From Glycine soja (lineage: Eukaryota > Streptophyta > Magnoliopsida > Fabales > Fabaceae), in the NCBI RefSeq assembly GCF_004193775.1, contig NC_041003.1, positions 27,157,735 to 27,221,734 of the forward strand: a stretch of 64,000 bases of DNA, in the 5' to 3' direction. Both the position numbers and the translations under genes were made by a program. Each line of letters begins with the position of its first letter. The first letter of the stretch is position 1. A model generated the notes under the pieces. It was given only the letters and a program-made list of their open reading frames with translations. It ran no database searches and had not been told where the DNA came from. Of the stretch, positions 36,154 to 47,297 are shown in pieces.

Positions 36154-37518
36154 TGATATACCAACAAGCACACCATATCACCAAGTATTTAAAATTAAAA
36201 CGGAATGATCTGAGTATCGAACAGAGGGAACTTGTTTATTTGACAAAGCTTTATTCAATAATCAGTCATTTTGTTGACAGAAAATAATAATTGTGAATTG
36301 AAGTAAAAGTATGATATATCCTAATTAGAAAAATAGTAAACACAAGCAATTAAAAGTGACAACAGTGGTTTAAAAGCGTTGGGTCTTTCTAATAAACAAA
36401 TTGATGCATATAAAGATATTTCTCTAATTTGGAATGCTCTTGTGTTCTATGCCGAAGACTAAAGTACTAAACCTCGATCCCTCACAAGTTTAGACTAATT
36501 CAAACCAAACTTCATTCTCAGATCCTTATTGTTGAACTAGGTTTAATTCAAACAGCATTATACTCACAACATAAGAAAAACTAAAACCCTGAACTCTATC
36601 CCTGGTAATGCAATTATCTAGCCCTGCTCTATCAAGTTCTAAGGAAACAATACATTTCCCAGTGCTAAAGTTCCCTAACAATACACACTAGTGGGTGACC
36701 AGACCAAAGACATGCAACAATAAAGCATTGATAGAAGCAATGAACACATAAAACACACTTAATTAGCTATGAAAAGTATTTACATCAACTGTTCATTAGA
36801 AATCCCCAACTAGGGTTTTAGCAATCCATTACAAGGAGACCTAAATTACAAATCAGACAGAGAATGAAGAGCAATTGCTGCTTACACACGAAGGGGAATC
36901 CCTCTTCCTCTTCTTGGCAGCTCACAATCACTCAAACACTCTCAAATGGCTCCTTGTTGTTGCTTCCTCCTCTGAGTGTGTAAAATTCCATGCAAAAGCG
37001 TAATAATTTCCTTCCTGCTGTCCTTGTTACCCTAATTCTGATAATTCATGCTTTAAATAGGCTTTGAAATTGCATCGTCGTGCTTAGTGCCACTATTGCA
37101 CTTAGCGTGAGTAAGTGGATTTGGGCTTAGCGCTAATGCTGCGTTGAGCCTAGCAAGAGACGAATGACTCACTTAGCGAGCTGATCTCACACTTAGCACA
37201 CTGCTTCAATTTAGGTGCTCTTCCAGATTCCTTCTTCATACTAAGCGCGCTGAAGCTGCACTTTGTGATGGATACACGCTAAGCCCACTGAGTTTGCTTA
37301 GCGCGACAATCACTTTGGCACTTCAAGAAATTAGCTCCTTTTTGCCTGAAATTGTACATATTTTAACATTAATTCCAATAAAAGAGACCCTAATAACAGA
37401 GATCAAAACACAGTAAAGTTTATTTACAATTCCTACAAAAGAATTATAAATTAGGGAAAACTATTCATATTTTGCAAAAGTTTTCTATACAAAAGTTAGT
37501 CGTATAAGACGACTAACA
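36154..37518 (-). repeat. 3' LTR of the Athila-like element (about 1365 bp)
   Basis: Minus strand starts TGTTAGTCGTCTTATACGAC, which includes a near-palindrome, and ends GGTATATCA. GCTTAGCG-type motifs lie at 37080-37320. The right edge is set by the polypurine tract; the left edge is my best reading of the CA end. Confidence 0.7.
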
Positions 37519-37533
37519 AACTCCCCCAAATTT
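37519..37533 (-). promoter_or_regulatory. Polypurine tract of the Athila-like element
   Basis: Minus strand AAATTTGGGGGAGTT immediately precedes the LTR start; the counterpart on the plus strand is at about 57693-57706. Confidence 0.75.
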
Positions 37534-39014
37534 ATAGTTTTGCTTGTCCTCAAGCAAAGAAAAAACAACTCACTTGTCCTCAAGTGAAAATATCTATAGT
37601 GGTTATACAAAACTTGTGTTTGTCTCAAGAGAATTCAATCACATGAAATGAATGTCATAAAATGCTTCAATCAACAGCCCTTCACAAATGCAGCTTTTCA
37701 AAGATAGAAACATTTTCATTTGGACTCACAATGGAAATAAGCTAGTAGGAATGGCAAATATCAAGGAAGGATCATTAACCAAAGCCTCACGGTCATTGTT
37801 TCACTCAAGCACAAGTGTTTAGGCTTATTTAATCATCAACAACTAACACGGATCTCAACCTTTGCAATTCATCTCATGCCATATAGTTATAAACACACGA
37901 ATTGAATTAGAAGGACTTTTCTTAGGCTTGTAATGAGGTTGGGCTGCAATTAATTCATGGTTTTTCTAGGATGCAAAAGCTTAGATTCTAGGAGAGCATT
38001 CATCCATAGGTCAACCTTTTTTTTTTCTTTTTATTCCCAATCCTATTACTTGCCCTTTGGCACTTAGCTTTCTTTTTATTAAATGGCAGCACACACACAC
38101 TCATATTTTATAATTACAGTTTTTTTTTAACACTTTGATACATTTGACGGTGTGTGCTGCTCTACTCTTACCATTCCATTCCTTTTTACCTAGTAGCTCC
38201 CCCAAATTTGGGGTAAATTTTTGAGATGTGACTCCCCCAAATTTGGGGCAAATTTTTTCCTTGAACCAAGTCTCTCTATGAATGATGCTCTCCTACAACC
38301 TAAAACAAGGTAGCAGGAGATAAACTATGCAGGCTCAAGGTTCAATCAATCAAACATTCATTCAGCTCAAACTGGGTGCAAGGGAGAAATCATTCATGCA
38401 CATGGTCAGCTTTTTGGCTAGGTGGCTATTTACAATCAAACATGGCCTTCATCATCCTCAAATTCATGCATTAATTCCATACTTCAAAGATTCATGCAAA
38501 AATCATTACCCAATGTTAGTCGTTTTTCTCACAATTAAGATCACACTCTCACCGGGTTACAGTTAACGCATTCCTTCATAATCAATCTGACAAATCGACT
38601 AGCATTTTCAGTCATAATCCTAATTTCATTTTCTTTCTCTTCTAATGACTGCATGCTTGATCAGGGCATATGATTTACACATTCCAATCCACTCAAATCA
38701 TACAATTGCTTCATTCAAACCAATCACAAACACCGAATTTCAAATCAGACATCAAACCACTGAATATAATCAATGCACTGCTCAATCATGCTTTTATACA
38801 AGCTACCAAACAAAATATAACTATAAAGTGAATTTAAAAACTGAACTGGAAATTAAAAACTGAGACATAAACATAAAATGAACTAAAAATAGAATAATAA
38901 TAAAACTGTTCAAAATGCAAGAAAATAAAGATCCTGTCAATCATCCTGCAAATGATCCTTTGCATGCTCGTTCAGATCCAACACCGGTGAAGTTGAAGGG
39001 TCCTGAGCAAGAGG
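37534..39014 (-). other. Long untranslated region between ORF3 and 3' LTR
   Basis: No coding sequence. Contains two further CCCCCAAATTTGGGG blocks near 38201-38250, each a short palindrome resembling the polypurine tract, and poly-T tracts. Similar in order to 56525-57706 on the plus strand. Confidence 0.6.
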
Positions 39015-40385
39015 CTAGTCAGGCACTGGTGCTGGTGTAGATGACTCTGGGTCTTCAAGGACTGGAGCTGGTGATGGGTGAGACTGAGGAACAAGCTCTG
39101 GTGATGCTACCTCCTCCTGAGCAATCTCTGCTATTGGCTCATAAATGAATGGCTCAGGAGGGGTGGGCTCGTCCTTCTCTGGCACAAGCTCTTGGGCTGC
39201 GGAGGCCTCACCCCCTCCCGAAGGAGAAGGCTGGACTCCTGGCCAAGCCACCTGGCTAAGGAACTCCTCCACGCTCATCATAGGCTGTAGGCTCGAGCTC
39301 TGTAATCTCTACATGATGATCACCTGTCCTCTGTGCAGGCTTTGTAACATAGCATATAATGTCTCTGAAGTAAAGGAAGATGGTCCTGTAGGAGAAGCTA
39401 TAATAGGATCTGGTAAGGGTGCAGATGTAGATGGGGTAGAAGATGCGGGAATTGTAGTGGAAGGAGCTGCTAATGGGGGAATCTCAAAAGATGGGAGAGT
39501 CTTTGACCTCTTCCCCTTGGCCTTGTGAGGCCCTCTAAAAGTGACCGAGAGGTCATCGAGGTTCCAACAGTTTTTCTTCACATAAGCCAAATTAATGGCT
39601 GGATTGAGACTCTCAAAAGATAATGAATCAGAAGTGACTCCCCGAGCTTTGCATAAAGCAGTGATGAGGGTAGGGAAACCCAGCCTCGAGGAGTCATGTT
39701 GTGCAATCATAGAAATCTGACTTGAGATAATATACCCCAATTTCATGTCCATCTTCTAGATGATGTCGTAGATCAACCTGGCCCTATCCAATGTGATGTC
39801 AGAAGGGTGAGAAGTAGGGGCCAGGTTGGAGAATGAAAGAACGCTCCATGTCTGAGCAAGAGTGGTCAAATTCTTCCTCAGGATTTTCAAGGGCAACCCA
39901 TCTGCATTTAGCTCAAATCCCCTCCCATGGATGCATAATTGGGCTGCCAGTTCCTGTGGATCTAGCCTCAGACGACAGAACCTAGAGTATGAAGGTAGCT
40001 CTTCCTCCTCCTCTATGATCACAGGGGTCTTCAGAAAAGTATTCAAAGCATCTGCATCAAACTTGATCAAGTGACCTCTGACCCTCACCTGCTTAGGTGA
40101 GTTATCCTCTGGATCATAGAGGTTAGCATAGAACTCCTTAACGATTGCAACATCAATGCTTCCATCCATGAAATTGGTCAGCTTCTTGTGCCAATTCCTT
40201 CTTTTGAGCTCAGCCTTGAACTCATCAAATTCTGTATGATATATCATGACATTTCTCTCAGGCAGGATCTTCCTGCCAATCACAATATTAGAATAGCGAT
40301 CCCAGGTTTCCTGAGATGTGAATCTTGATCGGTCAAATTAGGCCTGAGATCCTGAGGTAGGGCTCTTTCTCTTCCTAGAAGCCAT
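39015..40385 (-). pseudogene. ORF3-like retroelement protein (putative plant transposon protein family), three stops
   Basis: From the ATG at 40385 a single frame of 456 codons runs to TAG at 39015, broken by TAA at codon 16 (40338-40340) and TAG at 39756-39758 and 39309-39311, with no frameshift. It opens with a basic MASRKRKSPTSG segment. Around residues 35-230 it has the Trp/Tyr-rich globular region I know from legume proteins labelled putative plant transposon protein (FKAELKRRNWHK, VKEFYANLYDPED, RVRGHLIKFD, SRLGFPTLITALC). A Pro/Ser/Thr-rich tail follows (residues 270-456). Its place downstream of where pol should be matches the extra ORF of Athila-type elements. Function unknown; no membrane helix was obvious. 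Confidence 0.7.
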
Positions 40386-41064
40386 CTGAAAAGAATTAGA
40401 TCAAACAATAGGGTTAAAACAGGATTATTCTCAACAAAAATAGAAAAACAAAACTGAAAATAGGACTGGGCGCTTAGCGCAAAAGGCTAGGCTTAGCACG
40501 CCTTATGAAAATTTACTCATGGGCTAAGCGCGATAGCCACGTGCTTAGTGTGACTACTCAGAAAATGTTTTTCTGCAGATTAGGCTTAGCGCAACAAGCT
40601 GGGCTTAGCCTAAATCCATAATTTTCACAAATAGAGAGAGATTTGAGCTTAGCGCGACAGGCGCGCTTAGCTCAACCTAAAAAAAAAGACAACATGGGCT
40701 TAGCGTACTCTCGCTTAGTGCACAGATGTACTTAGCGAGCTCAACATTGAAATCAACAGAGAAGATGAACGCGCTTAGCGTGAAAGGGTCAAGCTTAGCG
40801 CGATCACCTGGAAATTAGAAATCTTCATTAGAAGCAATGAACTCGCTTAGTGCAGCATGGCGCTTAGCACGTTCATCGCTATTTCCAGAAAAAAAAAAAC
40901 CCCAGGGGTTTTCACCCCTTTTTCAGCAATAGCCCCTAAACTAAACTACATTACTCCTACAGTGAAACCCTAAGTTTATTCTAACCATAACTAACCTAAC
41001 AACACTAAACCTACACAGAAATACAACCTACAAACTACTAAGTCCTCTATCCTAAAGTTTGCAA
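40386..41064 (-). repeat. Spacer with dense GCTTAGCG motifs
   Basis: Between 40465 and 40870 more than a dozen copies of GCTTAGCG or close variants occur in both orientations. The same motif marks 42955-43530, the LTRs and part of 15080-15240. Non-coding. Confidence 0.7.
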
Positions 41065-41069
41065 CTTTA

Positions 41070-42756
41070 TGTAGAAGCAAAGCTTCATGGTGAATGTGAT
41101 TCAAAGGTGTTTTGATGATAACAATGATGACAACAAAAGATGATGACAAAGGTGATGAACGAAAATCTCAAAGATCAAAGAACAACTCAAGTGAATTAAA
41201 TAACATCTCAATTGAATCAAGAACAAGTCAAGAGCTCAAGAAAAGAATCAAGAAGAATTCAAGACTTAAGAAGAAAGCCTAGAATCAAGAATCAAGATTC
41301 AAGGTTCAAAGATCTCAAGAATCAAGATCAAGATTCAAGAATAAAGAAAAGACTTAATCAAGATAAGTATTAAAAAGTTTTTCAAAACTTTGAATAGCAC
41401 ATGAGTTTTTGACAAAACCTTTTACCAAAGAGTTTTTTCTCTCTGGTAATCGATTACCATATTGTTGTAATCGATTACCAGTAGCAAAATGAGTTTGAAA
41501 AAGTTTTCAAACTGAATTTACAACGTTCTAATTATTTTCAAAAAGTTGTAATCGATTACAATGTTTTGGTAATCGATTACCAGTGCCCTTGAACGTTGAA
41601 ATTCAAATTCAAATGTGAAGAGTCACATCCTTTCACTTAAAAGCTTTGTGTAATCGATTACACTAATTTGGTAATCGATTACCAGTGACTGTTTCTGATA
41701 AATCAAAAGATGTAACTCTTCAAAAAGGTTTTTGACCTTTTCAAATTGGTTTTAAGTTTTTCTAAAAGTTATAACTCTTCTAAATGGTCTTCTTGACCAG
41801 ACATGAAGATTCTATAAAAGCAAGGCTTTGTTTTGCAATTGAATCAATTTATTCATTCTTTCACACTTTACTTTTCTAATCAATTCTTTACAAGCCTTTA
41901 ATCTCTTTGAACTTCTTCTTCTTCTTTGTACCAAAAGCTTTCTGAAGTTTTCTGGTTTTCCAAACCTTGAAAACTTGTGCTATTCATCTTTTCATTCTCT
42001 TCTCCCTTTGCCAAAAAGAATTCGCCAAGGACTAACCGCCTGAATTCTTTTTGTGTCTCTCTTCTCCCTTTTCCAAAAGAACAAAGGACTAACCGCCTGA
42101 ATTCTTTTGTGTTTCCCTTCTCCCTTGTCAAAGAATTCAAAACGACACAGTCTAAGAATTCTTTTGATTCTTCCCTTTCCCTAATACAAAACTGTTCAAA
42201 GGACTAACCGCTTGAGAATTCTTTTGTATCCCCATTCACAAAGTATCAAAGGTTTAACAGCCTGGGATCTTTGTCTTAACACATTGGAAGGTACATCCTT
42301 TGTGGTACAAGTAGAGGGTACATCTACTTGGGTTTGACTGAGAACAAGAGAGGGTACATCTCTTGTGGATCAGTTCTAGTGGAGGGTACATCCACTAGGT
42401 TCAAAGAGAACTAGGGAGGGTACATCCCTTGTGGATCTTTGCTTGTAAAAGGATTTTTACAAGGTTGAAAGAAATCTAAAGGACCGCAGGTCCCTTGGGG
42501 ACTGGATGTAGGCACGGGTTGTTGCCGAACCAGTATAAAAACTCTTGTGTGTTTGTTTCCTTCTTCCCTACTCTTTTACTTTCCGCTGTGCATTTAATTT
42601 TCGCTTTTACTTTCTGTTAAGTTTATCTTATACTCCATATTCTCTTATCAACATAAGTAAAAGCCTTAAAAGAGTAATTTTTAATTGGTAAAGGTTTAGG
42701 AATAATTAATTCAACCCCCCCCCTTCTTAATTATTCTGAGGCCACTTGATCCAACA
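41070..42756 (+). mobile_element. Solo LTR (1687 bp), TSD CTTTA
   Basis: Starts TGTAGAAGCAAAGCTTCATG and ends CACTTGATCCAACA, flanked by exact CTTTA (41065-41069, 42757-42761). TATA box TATAAAA at 41813-41819. Three pairs of TAATCGATTA palindromes at 41450-41690. A chain of hairpins at 42284-42463. A C run near 42714. The same LTR occurs reversed at 59618-61317 and shortened at 17291-18511. Confidence 0.92.
42284..42463 (+). promoter_or_regulatory. Chain of six stem-loops with invariant loop
   Basis: Hairpins at 42308-42330 (arms CAAGTAGA/TCTACTTG), 42344-42366 (ACAAGAGA/TCTCTTGT), 42376-42398 (CTAGTGGA/TCCACTAG) and 42411-42431 (CTAGGGA/TCCCTTG) all enclose GGGTACA. A weaker one sits at 42286-42298. 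The last, 42442-42463, has arms CTTGTAAAA/TTTTACAAG. Arms differ between hairpins but stay paired. Probably an RNA structure in the transcribed part of the LTR; role unknown. Confidence 0.7.
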
Positions 42757-42761
42757 CTTTA

Positions 42762-43792
42762 ATGGAAAATAAAACAAAACAAAAAATGCTTACTTGGATT
42801 GTGAAGTATGAATTGCAAAGAAGAAGTAAAATGTGGGGGAATGCAAGGACTTGATGCACAGAACAGAAGGAATGCGAGGAATGCAGAGCATAGGGAAATG
42901 CATAAGCTTTGGTGAAAATGAAAAACTGCCTAGCAATTACTTTTAAGAACAATTTGTATTGCTCGCTTAGCGCACGGCCACGCTTAGCGAGACAATATGA
43001 CGTTTGGTTTTAACAAAGCCTTGTGCTTAGCCCGACCTCGCGCTAAGCCCAATTCCAAATTTTCAAATTCTAGAGAGTTTTGGGGCTTAGCGCAGCAGGC
43101 CTGTGCTTAGCGTTGTCTGCAACTCAATATTGTTTTGCAATTTGCGCTTAGCTTGAGATGTCAGGCTTAGCGCTAAATCAAGCTCTAACTTACAGGGATA
43201 GTCTTGGCTTAGCGCATCCTGTCGCTAAGCTCAATTCATGAAAGTTCAAATTCAGAGAGGAAATTAAGCTTAGCGCAGGGAAGCGCATTTAGCGTTGCTA
43301 CAATAATTTTTCAACAAAGAAGGAATTGCGCTTAGCGCATCGTCTCCGCTAAGCCCAAGTCAGTGAAGTTCAATTCCAGAGAGGAGATTGGGCTTAGCGT
43401 AGTGATGTGCGCTTAGCTGAACCATCTAGCCAATTGTCAGGGGTCTAAGTGCTTAGCACGAGCAAGGGCTTGCTTAGCGCGTGAAGACTTGGAGCTTAGT
43501 GCGAGTGATGCGCTTAGCGAGTGAACAACTAAAAAAAATTTCAAAGTTCTTTTTTGTTCACCTCTTCGGCAAAGTTTATGAACCCCTTCTTTTCAATATT
43601 GAACAAGCTCAAAACACACACAATCGCAAGCAACAAATACACTAAATGCAAGCAAAACAAATTAAAAATGACTGGGTTGCCTCCCAGCAATCGCTCGTTT
43701 ACTGTTATTAGCTCGACGCATCGTTCTGTTATCCTGGATCCAACAAGGTTCCAACTTCTAGAACCTTCTTCTCTAGTCTCTTTTCCTCCATC
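42762..43792 (-). other. Athila-like spacer with GCTTAGCG motifs and gag-pro tail
   Basis: 42955-43530 is packed with GCTTAGCG and CGCTAAGC variants. At its right end the minus strand continues the gag-pro frame across the array insertion (MEEKRLEKKVLEVGTLLDPG, then stop) and then reads GCTGGGAGGCAACCCAG. A similar block recurs near 63555-63575 in the debris at the right. Confidence 0.6.
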
Positions 43793-43797
43793 ACATT

Positions 43798-44497
43798 TGT
43801 GAATGTATGTATACATGATTTTGATGATGCCAAAGATAATCGCTTCTCAAGTTTGATCCGAGTCAAGAATTCAGAAATTAAAAAAATACCTCCCAAGAGT
43901 CACAACTCTTCAGAAAATAACTCCTGAGAGTCACATCTGTCCAAGAGATTTTTGAATGGTCATCAAAGATATTCCAAGAGAACTTCATTGCAATATGCTT
44001 TCTCAAAAGAAACTCTTGGGCAAACACTTGAAAATCAATTAAGAGTTTCTCCATGGACTTCAATTGTAATATACTTCTTTTCAAGAGAGAATTCTTCTTT
44101 CTTTCTTCTCATTCAAAGAGATTGATTAAGGGACTGAGGTTCTCTTAAGTTGTAAGGATTCCTGAACACAAGGGATGGGTTGTTCCTATGTGGTTCAGAC
44201 TTTGTAAATGGATTTTTACAAAGGGAGTGGAAAATCTCAAGTGGGTTGCTTGAGTACTGGACGTAGGCACGGACTTTGCCGAACCAGTATAAAAACAGTG
44301 CTTGCATTCTCTCTTCCCTTATCTCTTTCATTTTTTTGCAATCAATTTTTGCTTTCATGTTTAAAGCAAAATTATTAAATTATTTACTGCTTCTTCTGCA
44401 TTCTGAGCCTATCTCTTCTTTTAGAAGGGTTTTAAAAGTTTGTTAATAGGAAATTAATTCACCCCTTCTTAAGATTTCTGAGACCACATGTCTAACA
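43798..44497 (+). repeat. Array LTR 1 (700 bp), TATA region deleted
   Basis: Starts TGTGAATGTATG and ends CATGTCTAACA. Compared with LTRs 2, 3 and 5 it lacks about 50 bp, joining CATCAAAG directly to ATATTCCAAG. This removes the CCTATAAATAGG box. Hairpin with arms TTTGTAAA/TTTTACAAA near 44206. Confidence 0.88.
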
Positions 44498-46556
44498 AGT
44501 GGTATCAGAGAAAGATTCTTCTATAAACTTTAAAAACATCAAGAATAGATATGACCTCATCCAAATTTCCATTTCCTGAGGAAATTCTATCAATAGGCTC
44601 TTATGTTCAATGGTGAGGGTTATCATTATTGGAAAACCCGAATGCATATTTTTAAAGAAGCCATAGATTTAAAGATATGGGAAGCCAATAAATTTGATTC
44701 CTTTATTCCTGCAATGGTAGAGAAATGCATCTACATAAAAAAACTAGAGAAGAAAGAAGATGATGATGAAAGAAGAAAGAAGAAGATTCCTCTTTGGTCC
44801 TAAAATGATGAATGCGATCAATCTGGGCATATGAGATTCAATTGTCATATCTTCAAAAGAAGAATGAAAAATCTGACAAGAGGAATTTTAAAGAGAAGAT
44901 AGAAAAGAAAGGATGCATCACTTAGGAAGATAATGTCATATATTCTTTAAGTGATTTAGAGAATAAAATCATAAGTCTGGGTATCATGATGAAATACAAT
45001 GAAAACAGAGAAGAGAAAAGTCGATACATTGATAGCAATTTCTCCAAACGCATGGCATGAATCAAAGTATATTCATATTTCTCCCCAAGATAAGTGGATA
45101 TGTGATTTATGAAGACAACTAACAAAGGCCACATTTCTCCCCAAGAAAAGTGAATGTGTGTTTTATGGAGACAACAAAGGCCACTTGATCAAGAAGTCCA
45201 ACAAGTGATATCAAATGATACCAAAAGGTCACTTGTCTTTGATTTATTAATTTTGATGCTTGTTTTCTACATGAGTTTAGACTGTTCTTGATGATTGTGT
45301 TTGAATTTGATTGGTTGTGGTTGATGATTGATTGATTGTTTTTTATTGATGTGTTTGTCTTTGCTTGATTGATATTCAATGTTTGTTAGTTTGATTGATT
45401 GATTATATTTTATATTTGATGAATTGTGTTTGATGATTGTTCTTGATTTAGTTTTCGATTGTCTTTGATGGTTGTTCCTGATTGAGTTTTTGATTGTTTT
45501 TAAAGAATCTATTAAACTTTTCAAATTAGTTTCATATTTTGAGAAAACTATTACAAATTCAGAAAACTAAATTTTGAAATTGAAATATGAAATATGAAAT
45601 ATGAAATTTGAAATTTGAATTTAAAAATTAAAATTTGAAAAGTTAAATTTGAAAATTGAAAATTCAAATTTGAAATTAAAATTTGGAAGTTAAAAGTTGG
45701 AAGTAGAAGTTATTGGAAGTTGAAAGTTGAAAATGGAAGTTGGATGTTCGAAGTGGAAGTTATTGGAAGTTGGATGTTGGAAGTGGAAGTTACTAGAAGT
45801 TGAAGTTGGAAGTGGAAGTTGGAAGTTGGAAGTGGAAATTATTGGAAGTTGAAAGTTGAAAATGGAAGTTGGAAGTTGGAAGTCGAAGTTACTGGAAGTT
45901 GGAATTTGAAATTTGAAATTTGAAATTTGAAAATAGAAATTATTGTGCATAGTTAGTCGTTTGTTAATTTCATTAATTTGATTTTAAATGTTTGAAGAAT
46001 GATTGTATTTGTTTGTGTTTGAAGGTTATGTTGATTATTGATTACTTTTGATAATTTTTTTATTATATATTTTGATTTTTTATAGTGGATATGTATTTTT
46101 GTGGGTGCAAAATAGTTTGTTTTAATGCCTTTTGGTATTTCTTGATTCTCATACATTGCAACAAGTGGTAACATTTTTCTCCTCTCTATTCATGATTTGT
46201 TTTTTATGTTGACAAAGGGGGAGAGATAGATAAAAGACATATGAAATCTTTGTGAGACAGCTTTTTATATATTAAATCTATGAAATCTTCAACTGTCTCA
46301 AATAAGCAATCATTGCAAAACAAAGGGGGAGTAAAACTATATACAAATGGATATTTTTTTTTTGTTGTTGCTCCTAACCTATAGGTGGTTGTCATCATCA
46401 AATAGGGGGAGAATGTAAATCATGAAGATTTTGATGATGTCAAAAAGATCAAGTCTTGGATAATAAGTGTCATCATAAAGGAGAATGTGGATCATCCATT
46501 GTTTTGATGATGTCGAAAAGAAATCACTTGATTGGCATCATCAAAAAGGAGGAGAA
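44498..46556 (+). other. Array internal region 1
   Basis: Primer-binding site TGGTATCAGAG at 44500-44510. A gag relic starts with ATG at 44551 and continues after a frame slip as MFNGEGYHYWKTRMHIFKEA then IDLKIWEANKFDSF, the N-terminal pattern of SIRE/Maximus-type copia gag. A degenerate zinc knuckle (ECDQSGHMRFNC, first Cys lost) lies near 44811-44850. After about 45000 there is only low-complexity sequence (GATTGATT-type, then GGAAGTTGGAAGTGG-type at 45570-45945). It ends with three polypurine-like blocks (46404, 46478, 46543). Confidence 0.75.
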
Positions 46557-47297
46557 TGTGAATATATGTATACATGATTTTGATGATGCCAAAAATAAGT
46601 GCTTCTCAAGTTTGATCCAAGTCAAGAATTCAGAAATTCAGAAAATAACTCCAAAGAGTCACGACTCTTCAGAAAATAACTCCTGAGAGTCACATCTGTT
46701 CAAGAAATTTTTGAATAGTCATCAAAGGCCTATAAATAGGTGACTTGGGACACAAAATGTATGAGAGAGATATTCCAAGAGAACTTCATTGTCAAATGCT
46801 CTCTCAAAAGAAACTCTTGGGCAAACACTTGCAAATCCATTAAGAGTTTTTCCATGAACTTCAATTGTAATATCCTTCTCTTCAAGAGAGAGATCTTCTT
46901 TCTTTCTTCTCATTCAAAGAGATTGATTAAGGGACTGAGGGTCTCATAAGTTTTAAGGATTCCTAAACACAAGGGATGAGTTGTCCCTGTGTGGTTCAGA
47001 CTTTGTAAATGGATTTTTACAAAGGGAGTGGAAAATCTCAAGTGGGTTGCTTGAGTACTGGACGTAGGCACGGACATTACCGAACCAGTATAAAAATTGT
47101 GTTTGCATTCTCTCTTCCATTATCTCTTTCATTTTATTGCAATCAATTTTTTCTTTCATGTTTAAAGAAAATTATTAAATTGTTTGTTGCTTCTTTTGCA
47201 TTCTGAGCCTATGTCTTCTTTTAGAAGGGGTTTAAAAGTTTGTTAGTGGGAAATTAATTTACCCCTTCTTAAGATTTCTGAGACCACATGTCTAACA
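46557..47297 (+). repeat. Array LTR 2 (741 bp)
   Basis: TG...TCTAACA ends; TATA box TATAAATA at 46731-46738. Confidence 0.9.

Noticed and set aside
39145..39528. Plus-strand frame of 127 codons
   Set aside because: Shadow of the ORF3-like pseudogene on the minus strand.
45690..45950. Open frame of 86 codons made of Asn, Phe, Gln, Pro, Ser and Thr
   Set aside because: Low-complexity DNA (purine-biased tract) read on the minus strand.
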